Below are positions 1 through 7,586 of a stretch of DNA of 44,424 bases, piece after piece. Under the pieces are notes generated by a model that was given only the letters and a program-made list of their open reading frames with translations, was not told where the DNA came from and did not search any database. The number at the start of each line of letters is the position of its first letter. Position 1 is the stretch's first letter. The translations under genes and the position numbers were made by a program. Origin of the DNA: an uncultured Clostridia bacterium (GTDB taxonomy: Bacteria > Bacillota > Clostridia > Oscillospirales > CAG-272); NCBI GenBank assembly GCA_944381075.1, contig CALWJT010000018.1, positions 1 to 44,424 on the forward strand, written 5' to 3'.

Positions 1-90
1 GGGGATGTCATCATCAAAGGAGACGGCTCTGTTACCGTAACCGGGGATATCGAGGGAAGCATTACGGCGACCACCATAATTCGGGAATAA
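1..90 (+). CDS. 3' end of an unidentified protein (partial)
   Basis: The frame starting at base 1 is open and ends at a TAA at 88-90. It gives a 29-residue tail rich in Gly, Asp, Thr and Val with a repetitive beta-strand character (GDVIIKGDGS, then VTVTGDIEGS). The start lies outside the window. A strong hairpin terminator follows at once, which supports this being a genuine gene end. The tail is too short to name a family; short alternating Gly/Asp/Val repeats occur in beta-rich surface or polymer-forming proteins, but that is only a guess. It converges on the phage-like genes to its right. Confidence 0.5.
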   Translation, partial: GDVIIKGDGSVTVTGDIEGSITATTIIRE

Positions 91-110
91 CACATGTCAT
101 GGAAATCGTA

Positions 111-144
111 AAACAAGGGGAACGGCAAGCCGTTCCCCTTGTTT
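111..144 (+). terminator. Rho-independent terminator after the partial plus-strand gene
   Basis: Arms AAACAAGGGGAACGG and CCGTTCCCCTTGTTT form a perfect 15-bp stem with a CAAG loop, followed by TCTTTCT. It lies 21 nt after the TAA of the partial gene. Symmetric A and T ends mean it could also stop leftward transcription from the tail-protein gene that ends at 227. Confidence 0.85.
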
Positions 145-226
145 CTTTCTGTGCACCGGAAAGCGCCATTCGTGTTCCGAAACGCTGCGGAGCACGGTCC
201 GGCTCTGCGGCAAGCGCCCATACGCT

Positions 227-1711
227 TTACTCCGAATAGAACCGATAGCTTCCCTCCAGCGTATAGACCGAATCCTTCAAAAGATCGGTATTTTGGATGA
301 TATAAAAGTAGGCTTTGTCATATGTTTTCGTGAAAATTCCCTGCGTGCCGGCATAGAAACGCCTGTCGCCAAGGTCCACCGCGGGATCGACGCGCATTTC
401 CAGCACATTGCCGCCGCTTTGCAGAACAAGACCCACCGCACTCTTATCGCCGCAGTCGGTCGCCGCCGAAGCGTCGAACATCGCGCGGTTCGTCCCGCCG
501 ATATAATGGCCCGTACCGCGCCACGGGGAAAGCGTCGTACACTGGAGGCCATACCATGTGGCGACCGTTACGTCCTCAAGCGGGACAAGGTCCACATGCA
601 CAAGGAAGCGCACGCCGTCGAAGAGGAGCCTGTGGCATTCGCGCAGCACCTCGCGTCCCGTCCCGTCGGATTTTTTGGTATTGTACGCCTGCACATAATT
701 GGTCCAGACCGCCTCGATCCGCTCGCAGTAGCCCTCCGCGTCCGCAACTTCCCTGCCGTCGGCGAAAAACTTGAGCTCCGCACAGCGCGCGGTCGGCGTG
801 CCGCCGGCGCCGGTATTGGTATATTCGTGATTGCCGCCGGTAAAATGGCCGGAGCTTACGGCGTCGCCGTCGATATCCGATTTTGCCGCCATGACAAACG
901 GAGAATGCCAGTCGCTCGTCGTCGTGACGGCGATCGTTCCGCCGCTGTAATCCGACGAGACAAACTCCGTCGCATTGTCGATAAACGCGAACTGATAGAA
1001 ATCAAACAGATTGTTGCCGCCCTTCTTTTTCAGGCGAACGCGCATATCCTTCGCGGCGGAATACTTGTATATGACGTCCAGAACGTCGCCGTCGGCATGA
1101 TAATACACCGGCTTTGTGAGCCTGTCCACGCGGGCATTCAGCGTTTCGATCTGCGTATCGAGAAAATAGTCGTAGTACCGTTCGTATTCCGTTGGCGCCG
1201 TCTCTCCCTTGACAAGCATACACGTCCGGTTGACCTCGAAAAGCGTCAGTCCTTTGTAAATGGCGTAATTGAACCGAAGATATTTCGTGCCGGCGGGCGT
1301 CGTAAACGAATTGGAGGTCGTCCCGCTGATATAATCCCCGTCCGCATCGTAGAAAAAAACGCCATAGGAAGCGTCCGCCCACGGCTTCGTGTAGCCGCTC
1401 TGCGCCGGTACAAGCCCCAGCCAGTACGCGGTCGACGGCTCCGCCTCGATCTTGGCCGTGCAGTGATAGGAATTGTCAAACTGCGCCGTCGGATACGGTA
1501 CGCCGTCCACATAGTAATGCGGGCTTATGGTGTCGTCCGTCTGTCCCGCAGGATCATATCGATTCGACGACGTTTTATGGAGAATATGCCCGAACGACGT
1601 CTTTTCCGGCGTGATAGCCCCGTCCGCGATCGCCGTTCCGTCTCTCGCGGCGGCGTCGGCAAGCTCATATTCCGTCTGTGTTTTATTGTCAAATATTTTC
1701 GTGATTTTCAT
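227..1711 (-). CDS. Phage tail / receptor-binding-like protein
   Basis: A 494-residue protein that looks like a tail-fibre or upper-baseplate component. The first 60 residues have the N-terminal character of BppU/tail-fibre proteins. Residues of about 60-180 form a beta-rich module ending in motifs common in Clostridia phage fibres (a 'FFYDADGDYISG' strand, 'FTTPAGTKYLRFNY', then a 'MLVKGETAPTEYERY' end). After a short helical linker (near 'LDTQIETLNARVDRL') comes a large beta-rich C-terminal domain that I do not recognise. An ATG at 1723 overlaps the previous stop. I prefer the ATG at 1711 because GGAGG lies 5 nt before it. It is translationally coupled to the BppU-like gene upstream. It probably contacts a cell-surface glycan; the ligand is unknown. 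Confidence 0.7.
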   Translation of the reverse strand: MKITKIFDNKTQTEYELADAAARDGTAIADGAITPEKTSFGHILHKTSSNRYDPAGQTDDTISPHYYVDGVPYPTAQFDNSYHCTAKIEAEPSTAYWLGLVPAQSGYTKPWADASYGVFFYDADGDYISGTTSNSFTTPAGTKYLRFNYAIYKGLTLFEVNRTCMLVKGETAPTEYERYYDYFLDTQIETLNARVDRLTKPVYYHADGDVLDVIYKYSAAKDMRVRLKKKGGNNLFDFYQFAFIDNATEFVSSDYSGGTIAVTTTSDWHSPFVMAAKSDIDGDAVSSGHFTGGNHEYTNTGAGGTPTARCAELKFFADGREVADAEGYCERIEAVWTNYVQAYNTKKSDGTGREVLRECHRLLFDGVRFLVHVDLVPLEDVTVATWYGLQCTTLSPWRGTGHYIGGTNRAMFDASAATDCGDKSAVGLVLQSGGNVLEMRVDPAVDLGDRRFYAGTQGIFTKTYDKAYFYIIQNTDLLKDSVYTLEGSYRFYSE

Positions 1712-1722
1712 AGGTCCCTCCA

Positions 1723-2187
1723 TCAGTTCAGAAAGAGCGTCTCGCCTGTCACACAGACAGGCGTACCCGTTTCCAGCGCATCGAATTCCTCCTCCAGCGC
1801 CTCCGCCTTGCTCATCGCGCCCGCTACCATGCTGCTGAGCGCTTCATATACCGTAGAGGACGGCGCCGCCGGCGCTGTTCCGTCGCCGTATCCCGATTCG
1901 CAGACGAGAAGCGGGGCGCTGTCCGCCGTCATAAGGTCGCCGCCGAAAACGGAGACCTGCCATATGCCCGCCGAAAAAACGGGCATGTCCCCGCTTGCGA
2001 TGGCGTCCTCCGACAGTACGACATGATACACCGTCTCTCCCTTCCGAAAGATAGCCGTTTTTACAATGCCGTCCCATTCCGGACCGAACGCAAAGGTACA
2101 GCCGATGAAATTGCGGCTGCCTGCGACCACGTGCGCATGGTCCACTCTTGCAATATGCTGCCTGTTTACTTGAAATTTGAGATCCAT
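1723..2187 (-). CDS. Phage baseplate upper protein (BppU-like), small
   Basis: A 154-residue protein beginning MDLKFQVNRQHIARVD. The N-terminal 100 residues resemble the N-terminal immunoglobulin-like domain of BppU (DUF2479) baseplate proteins: alternating strands with a central 'FGPEWDGIVKTAIF' motif typical of small clostridial phage tail accessory proteins. Residues 115-145 form a short Ala/Glu-rich helix that could trimerise or link to the fibre gene downstream. GGGAGG stands 5 nt before the ATG. The TGA at 1725-1723 overlaps an ATG of the next gene. No head, tail-tube or lysis genes are next to it, which is unusual for a baseplate gene. Confidence 0.65.
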   Translation of the reverse strand: MDLKFQVNRQHIARVDHAHVVAGSRNFIGCTFAFGPEWDGIVKTAIFRKGETVYHVVLSEDAIASGDMPVFSAGIWQVSVFGGDLMTADSAPLLVCESGYGDGTAPAAPSSTVYEALSSMVAGAMSKAEALEEEFDALETGTPVCVTGETLFLN

Positions 2188-2334
2188 ACATCCTCCCTTT
2201 CGGCCTTTTGGCCTTTCTTTTTATGAATCACCTGTTTTTTGAATCCAAAAGAAAACGGACAAATGATAAAACATATGTTTGTATTAGAATACCCCAACCG
2301 CTTCATGAAATACAAGGAAATCGACTGAAACGTT

Positions 2335-2721
2335 TTACGTCTGTTCAAAAATTTTTTCAAAATCCTCAAGCGCCATATCGTGGATATAGTGCGCGTTGCG
2401 CTCGCTCATGCCACCGCAGCTTTCCGCGACCTTCGCCCAGGTATCCCCCAAAATATACCTTCTGCGCAGAACAGCACGCGCCACCGGATCCTCCATCTCG
2501 TCAATCATCCTTGTCGCGTCTAATTTTTTTCTCGTCAAGGCCTGGATCAGCGCCTCTATCTCCTCCTCCCTTTGCGCAATCGCCGGCGATCCTGCATTTC
2601 CCGAAGAATCCTCGCCGCTTGACCTCCAGTAGGCAAGCTCCGCCGTTTTTTCCCCGATTTCCGTTCCGTACTGAAGCAGACCTTCCAAGTACTGCTTCCC
2701 TCTCATGTCTTCCTTCTTCAT
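2335..2721 (-). CDS. DUF1492-type phage regulator (sigma-70 region 4-like)
   Basis: A 128-residue protein. Residues 1-70 are mostly charged helix. Residues of about 70-128 carry the family-like core: a 'DEMEDPVARAVLRRRYILG' helix, 'TWAKVAESCG', then a recognition-like helix with 'SERNAHYIHDMALEDFEKIF'. This matches the DUF1492/ArpU-like late-gene activators of Gram-positive phages, which have a helix-turn-helix related to sigma-70 region 4. I chose the ATG at 2721 because GGAG sits 5 nt upstream; an open frame extending to 2823 would run through the promoter. Two tail genes lie downstream on the same strand after 147 nt, its likely targets or co-transcribed partners. A LexA-type box overlaps its start of transcription. 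Confidence 0.75.
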   Translation of the reverse strand: MKKEDMRGKQYLEGLLQYGTEIGEKTAELAYWRSSGEDSSGNAGSPAIAQREEEIEALIQALTRKKLDATRMIDEMEDPVARAVLRRRYILGDTWAKVAESCGGMSERNAHYIHDMALEDFEKIFEQT

Positions 2722-2753
2722 GGCTTCTCCTTTCCCATCCCATTTTTTAGTTT

Positions 2754-2799
2754 TGAACGTTTGTTCGCATATTTTACCACAACCTCCATAATTTGTCAA
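2754..2799 (-). promoter_or_regulatory. SOS-type promoter: sigma-A promoter overlapped by a LexA (Cheo) box
   Basis: On the minus strand, -35 TTGACA (2799-2794), a 17-nt spacer and -10 TAAAAT (2776-2771). Immediately downstream is CGAACAAACGTTCA (2767-2754), matching the Gram-positive LexA consensus CGAAC-N4-GTTCG at 9 of 10 specified bases. The site covers the predicted start of transcription near 2764, so LexA binding would block initiation. The DUF1492-type gene starts 33 nt further on. Confidence 0.8.
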
Positions 2800-2871
2800 T
2801 ATTTTTTTGTAAAATAATCCCATCTATCTCTTGTTGAAACGAATTTTTTTCCATTCTTCAGGTTTCTATTC

Positions 2872-2903
2872 AAAAAAAACGGACCAAGAGAAAAACCTCT
2901 CGG
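2872..2903 (-). terminator. Probable terminator, leftward
   Basis: On the minus strand CCGAGAG, a short loop and CTCTTGG (one G-T pair) form a 7-bp stem followed within 4 nt by a run of eight T. It would end transcription arriving from the AT-rich island before it reaches the SOS promoter. Confidence 0.55.
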
Positions 2904-3394
2904 ATCATCTTCTAATCGCAAATCGCTTTTCCTGGTCGATCAAAATTCTCGTATACAAAACCAATCGTGTGTGCCCTATCGGGAATCAGGACGACCCTGT
3001 AAGCAGATTCTCCTCTTTTTCGCATGGGCGAAAAAGAGGAGAATCATTCCAAGTGACCATACAGCGTCGCTATTATGAAAAACTTAATAGAAAGGCACCC
3101 ACATGATACCCACTGGCCACAACCGCCACCTTCGCTTCTTTACAGGATAAGTAAAAAACAGCTTGATGTATTCAGGTATTTTAGAAAGGTTGGGGGAAAA
3201 AGAAATATATTGCCACCAAATATTTTCCATTTTTATATGATATCTTTGTTGACGCCCTCACCGAAAACGGGAAACCAACGTACGGTAAGTTGCCCTTTTC
3301 TTTCATAGAAAAATATTCCTTAATTTAACAGCGATAAGGATACTCTACCTTTTGCTGTGATTATCCCTATTAAAAAAATCGTTTCTATGATTGA
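2904..3394. other. AT-rich non-coding stretch
   Basis: About 490 bases with no gene I can support. Open frames here lack recognisable motifs and good ribosome binding sites. The one clear structure is the perfect inverted repeat at 3006-3045. Base composition is well below that of the neighbours, as in the zincin gene to the right, which suggests the stretch belongs to the same acquired island. Confidence 0.6.
3006..3045. repeat. Perfect 18-bp inverted repeat (hairpin)
   Basis: Arms GATTCTCCTCTTTTTCGC (3006-3023) and GCGAAAAAGAGGAGAATC (3028-3045) are exact reverse complements around a 4-nt ATGG. No T-run follows on either strand, so it is not a classical terminator, though the stem contains five T/A pairs. 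It could be a terminator variant, a mobile-element remnant or a structured RNA end. Confidence 0.8.
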
Positions 3395-3985
3395 TCATCG
3401 TTGACATTGGTAGAAGTTTCCGAACATAAGTGCTCGGCGAGGGATATTTTTTAATATATAAAAAAATGAGAAAATGTCAGACCAAGCTAATGAAATATTT
3501 AAGACAACAAGCCAACATCCCAGCAGATAATGATGAAAAATAAAGAAAGGAATAACAAAAAATGATATGAGTAAAACCGGTGATATTAACACGAATAATT
3601 TCTGAGATTTTCTTAACCAAACACAATGCTCAACACTAATCGAAAAAGGAAACTTATATACGATTACAGCAGTCTTAATTTTATGCGGTAGGATTAATAG
3701 ATGAATCGATTCATGTAGAATGGTCAATGTTATTAGCGATACTACTGCTATTAAAACTAAACAGAAAAATAGCTGTATGTTAACTTCTTCGATGTTGAAA
3801 ACAGAACATATCTGACTTATATTTTTTGCCAAAAGCACCCCAAATGCTGCATACAACACGCAGTTGATTGGCGTTATATATTTTTTATACGCTGTTTTCC
3901 AATGACTATATATATTGCAATTCGGATAGTTTTCTGAAACTTTACAAATCAAATTTGAAAAAACATGTTCAGTTATTACTTTCAT
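3395..3985 (-). CDS. Integral-membrane zincin-like protein (DUF3267/M50-like)
   Basis: A 196-residue protein with about four membrane segments (near residues 38-56, 70-92, 129-150 and 157-182). The HESIH sequence, an HExxH zinc motif, lies at the end of the second hydrophobic segment. A later 'NISLAWSD' resembles the third-ligand region of DUF3267/M50-type membrane metalloproteases. This predicts a zinc-dependent intramembrane protease or a relative; no substrate is visible. The ATG at 3985 has GGAAGAG just upstream and overlaps the acyl-carrier-like frame by 17 nt, so the two were translationally coupled. Codon use is AT-rich, unlike the GC-rich neighbours, a sign of horizontal origin. Confidence 0.6.
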   Translation of the reverse strand: MKVITEHVFSNLICKVSENYPNCNIYSHWKTAYKKYITPINCVLYAAFGVLLAKNISQICSVFNIEEVNIQLFFCLVLIAVVSLITLTILHESIHLLILPHKIKTAVIVYKFPFSISVEHCVWLRKSQKLFVLISPVLLISFFVIPFFIFHHYLLGCWLVVLNISLAWSDIFSFFYILKNIPRRALMFGNFYQCQR

Positions 3986-4181
3986 TTCTCTCTTCCATTT
4001 GTTGTTCAATAATGGTAGATAGGTTATCAATATCTCTTATAGATTCCAATATAAGAATTTCGTCGGGGAATGTTATCTTATAAACTTCTTCAAGTTTTAC
4101 AATGAATGATACAAAAGATATCGAATCGAATGCCACTCTCTGTCGTGCATGGAATACACTACGACATGCCGTACTTTCCAT
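3969..4181 (-). pseudogene. 5'-truncated acyl carrier protein
   Basis: The C-terminal about 55 residues match acyl carrier proteins: 'FDSISFVSFIVKLEEVY' contains the DS motif whose Ser (codon at 4124-4122) carries 4'-phosphopantetheine, followed by 'ITFPDEIL' and a last helix 'IRDIDNLSTIIEQQ'. Helix 1 and the loop before DS are missing. Upstream of about 4140 the composition turns GC-rich and the frame runs into the end of the DUF368 gene. No ribosome binding site precedes the only in-frame ATG (4181). I infer a deletion or insertion breakpoint between 4130 and 4196 that removed the N-terminus. It overlaps the downstream zincin gene. Confidence 0.65.
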
Positions 4182-4195
4182 ATGGGCAGAAAAGC

Positions 4196-5038
4196 TTACG
4201 TAGCCTCTTTCTTGGAAATCCAGAAGATCGCACAAAATCCGGCGGCTGCCGTCAGGATGCAAAGCGGAATCTCCCAGCCGGTCGGCAAGCCCGGGAAAAG
4301 CTCAGGCAGCGACCCAAGGATAAAACCGAAGATCAGAAGATAGGTTCCCATCGGATGACGCCCCATCGCCCGCTCCAAAATTCCCGTCGTGAGAAAAATG
4401 CCGGCGAGCGTCCCGATAACGAGAGGAATAAACGACAAAAGCGCCATGAAATCAAGGCTGCTGACCGCTTCGGTCAGCGGCTCATAGATGCCAAGGACCA
4501 GAAGCATCTGAGAAACGCTGATCCCCGGCAGGACCAGCGCGACGGCAATCACAAGCCCGCCCACAAGCTGTATCAGAATTCCAAGCAGCAAGGAGAGGAA
4601 CCCCTCTCCGCCGATCTCAAAAAGTCCGGAGGGGATAAGGGAAATCGACAGCGCCGCCGCGATCCCGATGATCGGATACAGGAAAACCGCTGCGCTCACG
4701 CGCTTTACGCCGGCAGAACGGAAAATCATCGGTGCCCCTCCGACGACCGCTCCAAGAAAGAAAAACCGGGTCGGGAACGCGCACGCTTCGTTCTCCAGTA
4801 AAAAAGTGATGAGCTTTGAAAACAGAAAAAGCCCTGCGACCGCGCCGAGAAGAAATTTTAAAAGAAAAAGGATGCTTTCACGGCGTCTCTCCTTATGAAA
4901 AATGCCGTTGACGGACCCAATCAAGCGGTCATAGACGCCGAGGATCATCGCCATTGAACCGCCGGAAACGCCCGGCACCGTCATGGTGCCGCCGATCCAT
5001 GCGCCGGAGGCTATCGTATAGATTGTGTTGATTTTCAT
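4196..5038 (-). CDS. DUF368 membrane protein (PopT-type undecaprenyl-phosphate translocase)
   Basis: A 280-residue polytopic membrane protein. The N-terminal 'GGTMTVPGVSGGSMAMILGVYDRLI' block and the internal 'ALVLPGISVSQMLLVLGIYEPL' block are the paired PGxSG-type repeats of the DUF368 family, an inverted duplication. Some members (PopT) are established as flippases returning undecaprenyl phosphate across the membrane for wall synthesis; that role is inferred here by family. Length fits the family. A -10-like TATAAT lies at 5079-5074 without a convincing -35. Immediately downstream is the island junction with the truncated acyl carrier protein, so the native downstream context has been lost. 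Confidence 0.85.
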   Translation of the reverse strand: MKINTIYTIASGAWIGGTMTVPGVSGGSMAMILGVYDRLIGSVNGIFHKERRRESILFLLKFLLGAVAGLFLFSKLITFLLENEACAFPTRFFFLGAVVGGAPMIFRSAGVKRVSAAVFLYPIIGIAAALSISLIPSGLFEIGGEGFLSLLLGILIQLVGGLVIAVALVLPGISVSQMLLVLGIYEPLTEAVSSLDFMALLSFIPLVIGTLAGIFLTTGILERAMGRHPMGTYLLIFGFILGSLPELFPGLPTGWEIPLCILTAAAGFCAIFWISKKEAT

Positions 5039-5130
5039 AAAAGAATTTCCTTTTTGGATTGGAATGTATTGAAATTATAGTTTTTTTCCCTCAAAAAAAT
5101 GACTGACAGCGATATCCGAGAAGAAAAACA

Positions 5131-5167
5131 AAGGCTTCCTTGTATGAAGAAGATACAAGGAAGCCTT
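5131..5167 (-). terminator. Terminator of the pfkB-like/ruvX/glyS operon
   Basis: AAGGCTTCCTTGTAT (5131-5145) and ATACAAGGAAGCCTT (5153-5167) form a perfect 15-bp stem with a 7-nt loop. On the minus strand the stem is followed by TGTTTTTCTT. It lies 67 nt after the stop of the membrane-protein gene that ends the operon. Confidence 0.9.
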
Positions 5168-5233
5168 ATTCCGGGATTTTCGGTGCAGGAAAAGGCCGGC
5201 CGCACACCCCTTGCGGAAGACGGCAGAAAAGAT

Positions 5234-5737
5234 TCAACGCTTTTCGTTTTCTCTGGCAAACAGCGCTGCCGCACATCCTGCTGCAAACAGAGCGCAGGAC
5301 ACAAACAGCAGCGGCACCGCCCACGCCGTCAAATCGTGTACATACGACGCGCTCGTCACATAATCGATGGAAGCCTCCGTTGAAACCTGACCATCGGCAA
5401 GCCGGATGCCCTCCCAGTAAGCGGCAAGCTTCTGGATAAACGGCACCAAAACGCCAAATGCCGCGATTCCCACCGCCGCAAGTCCGCCCGTTTTCATCCC
5501 GCGCCCGATACGGTGGATCAAAACAAGGGAAATCAAAAGCATGAAAACGAAGCAGACGGCCGACACGACAACGTCGTCGACCGGGAAATAAAAGGTATCC
5601 CGTACACCGAGCGGCGCATCCTGCATCGGCTTCAGCCACTTCTGAAGACAAGAAATCAAAATCAGGATGACAAGATACGCACCGCTTATCGCTACGGCGG
5701 CAGCGAGAAGCCTTTTTGCAGTTTTTTTCTTATTCAT
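5234..5737 (-). CDS. Hypothetical four-TM membrane protein
   Basis: A 167-residue protein with a basic N-terminus (MNKKKTAKR) and four hydrophobic segments (about residues 9-31, 54-76, 84-103 and 138-160). The loop between segments 3 and 4 is about 35 residues and contains several acidic and aromatic residues. I do not recognise the family. Its ATG lies 2 nt after the glyS stop, so it is the last gene of that operon, and a strong terminator follows. Confidence 0.6.
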   Translation of the reverse strand: MNKKKTAKRLLAAAVAISGAYLVILILISCLQKWLKPMQDAPLGVRDTFYFPVDDVVVSAVCFVFMLLISLVLIHRIGRGMKTGGLAAVGIAAFGVLVPFIQKLAAYWEGIRLADGQVSTEASIDYVTSASYVHDLTAWAVPLLFVSCALFAAGCAAALFARENEKR

Positions 5738-5739
5738 AT

Positions 5740-7131
5740 TCAGAACTCCATTCTGCTTTCGATATAAGGGACCAGATCCTCGATGCGGATTCTTTCCTGC
5801 TCCATTGTATCTCGATCACGGACCGTCACGCAGCCGTCGCTTTCGGAATCGAAATCATACGTGATGCAAAACGGCGTACCGATCTCATCCTCACGACGAT
5901 AACGCTTGCCGATCGAACCGGCCTCGTCATAGTCCACGGGAAAACGCTTCGCGAGCCTATCGTGGATCTCCCACGCGGGCGCCGCGAGCTTCTTGGAAAG
6001 CGGAAGGACGGCGGCCTTGACCGGCGCCAGCGCCGGATGCAGGTGCAGGACCGTGCGCACATCGCCGCCCTCAAGGGGCTCCTCGTCATAGGCGTCGATA
6101 AGGAACGCGAGCGCGACGCGGTCGGCGCCCAGCGACGGCTCGATCACATACGGGATATATTTTTCCCCCGTCGCATCGTCAAAGTATTCCATCGACTCGC
6201 CGCTGTGATTCTGGTGCTGCGTCAGGTCGTAATCCGTGCGGTCGGCGATGCCCCAGAGCTCGCCCCAGCCGAACGGGAACAAATATTCAAAGTCGGTCGT
6301 CGCCTTGGAATAGAAGGAAAGCTCCTCCGGATCATGGTCGCGAAGCCGGAGATATTCACGGTTCATGCCGAGCGAATACAGAAACTCCGCGCAGGTATTT
6401 TTCCAATATGCGAACCATTCCAGGTCCGTGCCGGGCTTGCAGAAGAACTCCAGCTCCATCTGCTCAAACTCACGGATGCGGAAAATAAAGTTGCCGGGGG
6501 TGATCTCATTGCGGAAGGATTTCCCGATCTGCGCGATGCCAAAAGGCAGCTTGCGGCGCGTGGTCCTGACAACGTTCTTGAAATTGACGAAAATTCCCTG
6601 CGCCGTCTCGGGACGCAGATACAGCTCACTCGTGGTGTCCTCCGTCACGCCCTGAAACGTTTTGAACATCAAATTGAACTGGCGGATCTCCGTAAAATCA
6701 TGGCTGCCGCAGTTCGGACAGGGGATGTCATGCTCCTTGATATAATCGGTAAGCTCCGCGTTGCTCCAGCCGCCCGGGTTCACGGAAAGTCCGTTCTGTA
6801 CGGCATAATCCTCAATCAGCTTGTCCGCGCGGTGGCGCGTCTTGCAGGCCTTGCAGTCCATCAGCGGGTCGGAAAAGCCCTTTAGGTGTCCGGAAGCGAC
6901 CCAGACCTCCCGGTTCATGAGGATCGCGCTGTCCAGTCCCACGTTGTATTTGGACTCCTGTACAAATTTTTTCCACCAGGCTTTTTTGATGTTGTTCTTG
7001 TATTCGACGCCGAGCGGACCGTAGTCCCAGCTGTTGGCAAGCCCGCCGTAAATCTCCGAGCCGGGATAGATAAAGCCCCGCGTCTTACACAGAGCTACGA
7101 TTTTTTCCATGGTTTTTTTTGAATGATCCAT
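5740..7131 (-). CDS. glyS: Glycyl-tRNA synthetase (dimeric type)
   Basis: A 463-residue class II synthetase that charges tRNA-Gly. The start '[23 protein letters not shown]' and '[19 protein letters not shown]' are hallmark sequences of the alpha2-type enzyme (GlyQS), found in many Bacillota. Paired Cys (CKAC and, later, CPNC) mark the inserted zinc-binding module. Class II motif 2 is '[10 protein letters not shown]'; 'GRD'-type motif 3 sequences lie near the end of the catalytic part ('[14 protein letters not shown]'). The C-terminal anticodon-binding domain begins near residue 365. GAGG precedes the ATG, 18 nt after ruvX. Length is typical. Confidence 0.97.
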   Translation of the reverse strand: MDHSKKTMEKIVALCKTRGFIYPGSEIYGGLANSWDYGPLGVEYKNNIKKAWWKKFVQESKYNVGLDSAILMNREVWVASGHLKGFSDPLMDCKACKTRHRADKLIEDYAVQNGLSVNPGGWSNAELTDYIKEHDIPCPNCGSHDFTEIRQFNLMFKTFQGVTEDTTSELYLRPETAQGIFVNFKNVVRTTRRKLPFGIAQIGKSFRNEITPGNFIFRIREFEQMELEFFCKPGTDLEWFAYWKNTCAEFLYSLGMNREYLRLRDHDPEELSFYSKATTDFEYLFPFGWGELWGIADRTDYDLTQHQNHSGESMEYFDDATGEKYIPYVIEPSLGADRVALAFLIDAYDEEPLEGGDVRTVLHLHPALAPVKAAVLPLSKKLAAPAWEIHDRLAKRFPVDYDEAGSIGKRYRREDEIGTPFCITYDFDSESDGCVTVRDRDTMEQERIRIEDLVPYIESRMEF

Positions 7132-7149
7132 TGTGATATCCTCTTTATT

Positions 7150-7572
7150 TTATGTTTGATTTCTTATTTTATCCATATATCCCTGAAGGATCAGCTCCGC
7201 CGCAAGCGAATCGACGACCTCCCGCCGGTTTTTTGCGCGGATGCCGCTTTCCGATAGAATCTTGTGCGCGGACATCGTCGTCATGCGCTCGTCATAAAAA
7301 TCGACCGGGATATCCGACAGCTCACCGATGAGCCGCGCGAGCTCCGTCACCTTTTCCACCTTTTCCCCGCAGGTCCCGTTCATGTTGACCGGCTTGCCGA
7401 TAACGATACGCTCGATCCCATTTTCCTTTGCCGTGCGGACGATCTCCGCCGCAGTCCTGTCCATTCTATAGCTTTTGATATGCCCGATCCCGACCGCGTA
7501 CAGTCCAAGCGCGTCGGAACGCGCAAGTCCCGTGCGAGCCTCGCCGTAATCAACGCCAAGCAGCTTTGTCAT
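7150..7572 (-). CDS. ruvX: YqgF/RuvX family Holliday-junction resolvase-like nuclease
   Basis: A 140-residue RNase H-fold protein. It starts MTKLLGVDYGEARTG, with the first catalytic Asp in 'VDYG', then 'IVIGKPVNMNGTCGE', 'YDERMTT' and a C-terminal Asp in 'VVDSLAAELILQGYMD'. These are the signature blocks of YqgF/RuvX. The family is linked to pre-16S rRNA end processing and to resolvase activity. An upstream GTG at 7590 overlaps the previous stop and could be an alternative start. I prefer the ATG at 7572 because family members begin at the first strand and an AAGG precedes it. It is coupled to the pfkB-like gene. Confidence 0.93.
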   Translation of the reverse strand: MTKLLGVDYGEARTGLARSDALGLYAVGIGHIKSYRMDRTAAEIVRTAKENGIERIVIGKPVNMNGTCGEKVEKVTELARLIGELSDIPVDFYDERMTTMSAHKILSESGIRAKNRREVVDSLAAELILQGYMDKIRNQT

Positions 7573-7586
7573 ATCCTTACCCGCTT

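Noticed and set aside
293-2026. Long plus-strand open frame opposite the tail genes
   Set aside because: It is antisense to two genes with clear tail-protein motifs and ribosome binding sites. Its translation is Arg-rich and low in family-like motifs, typical of antisense GC-rich DNA.
2198-2219. GGCC-TTTT-GGCC hairpin before the BppU-like gene as a minus-strand terminator
   Set aside because: The T-run is on the plus-strand side only, so it does not stop leftward transcription. It would end plus-strand transcription, but no plus-strand gene precedes it.
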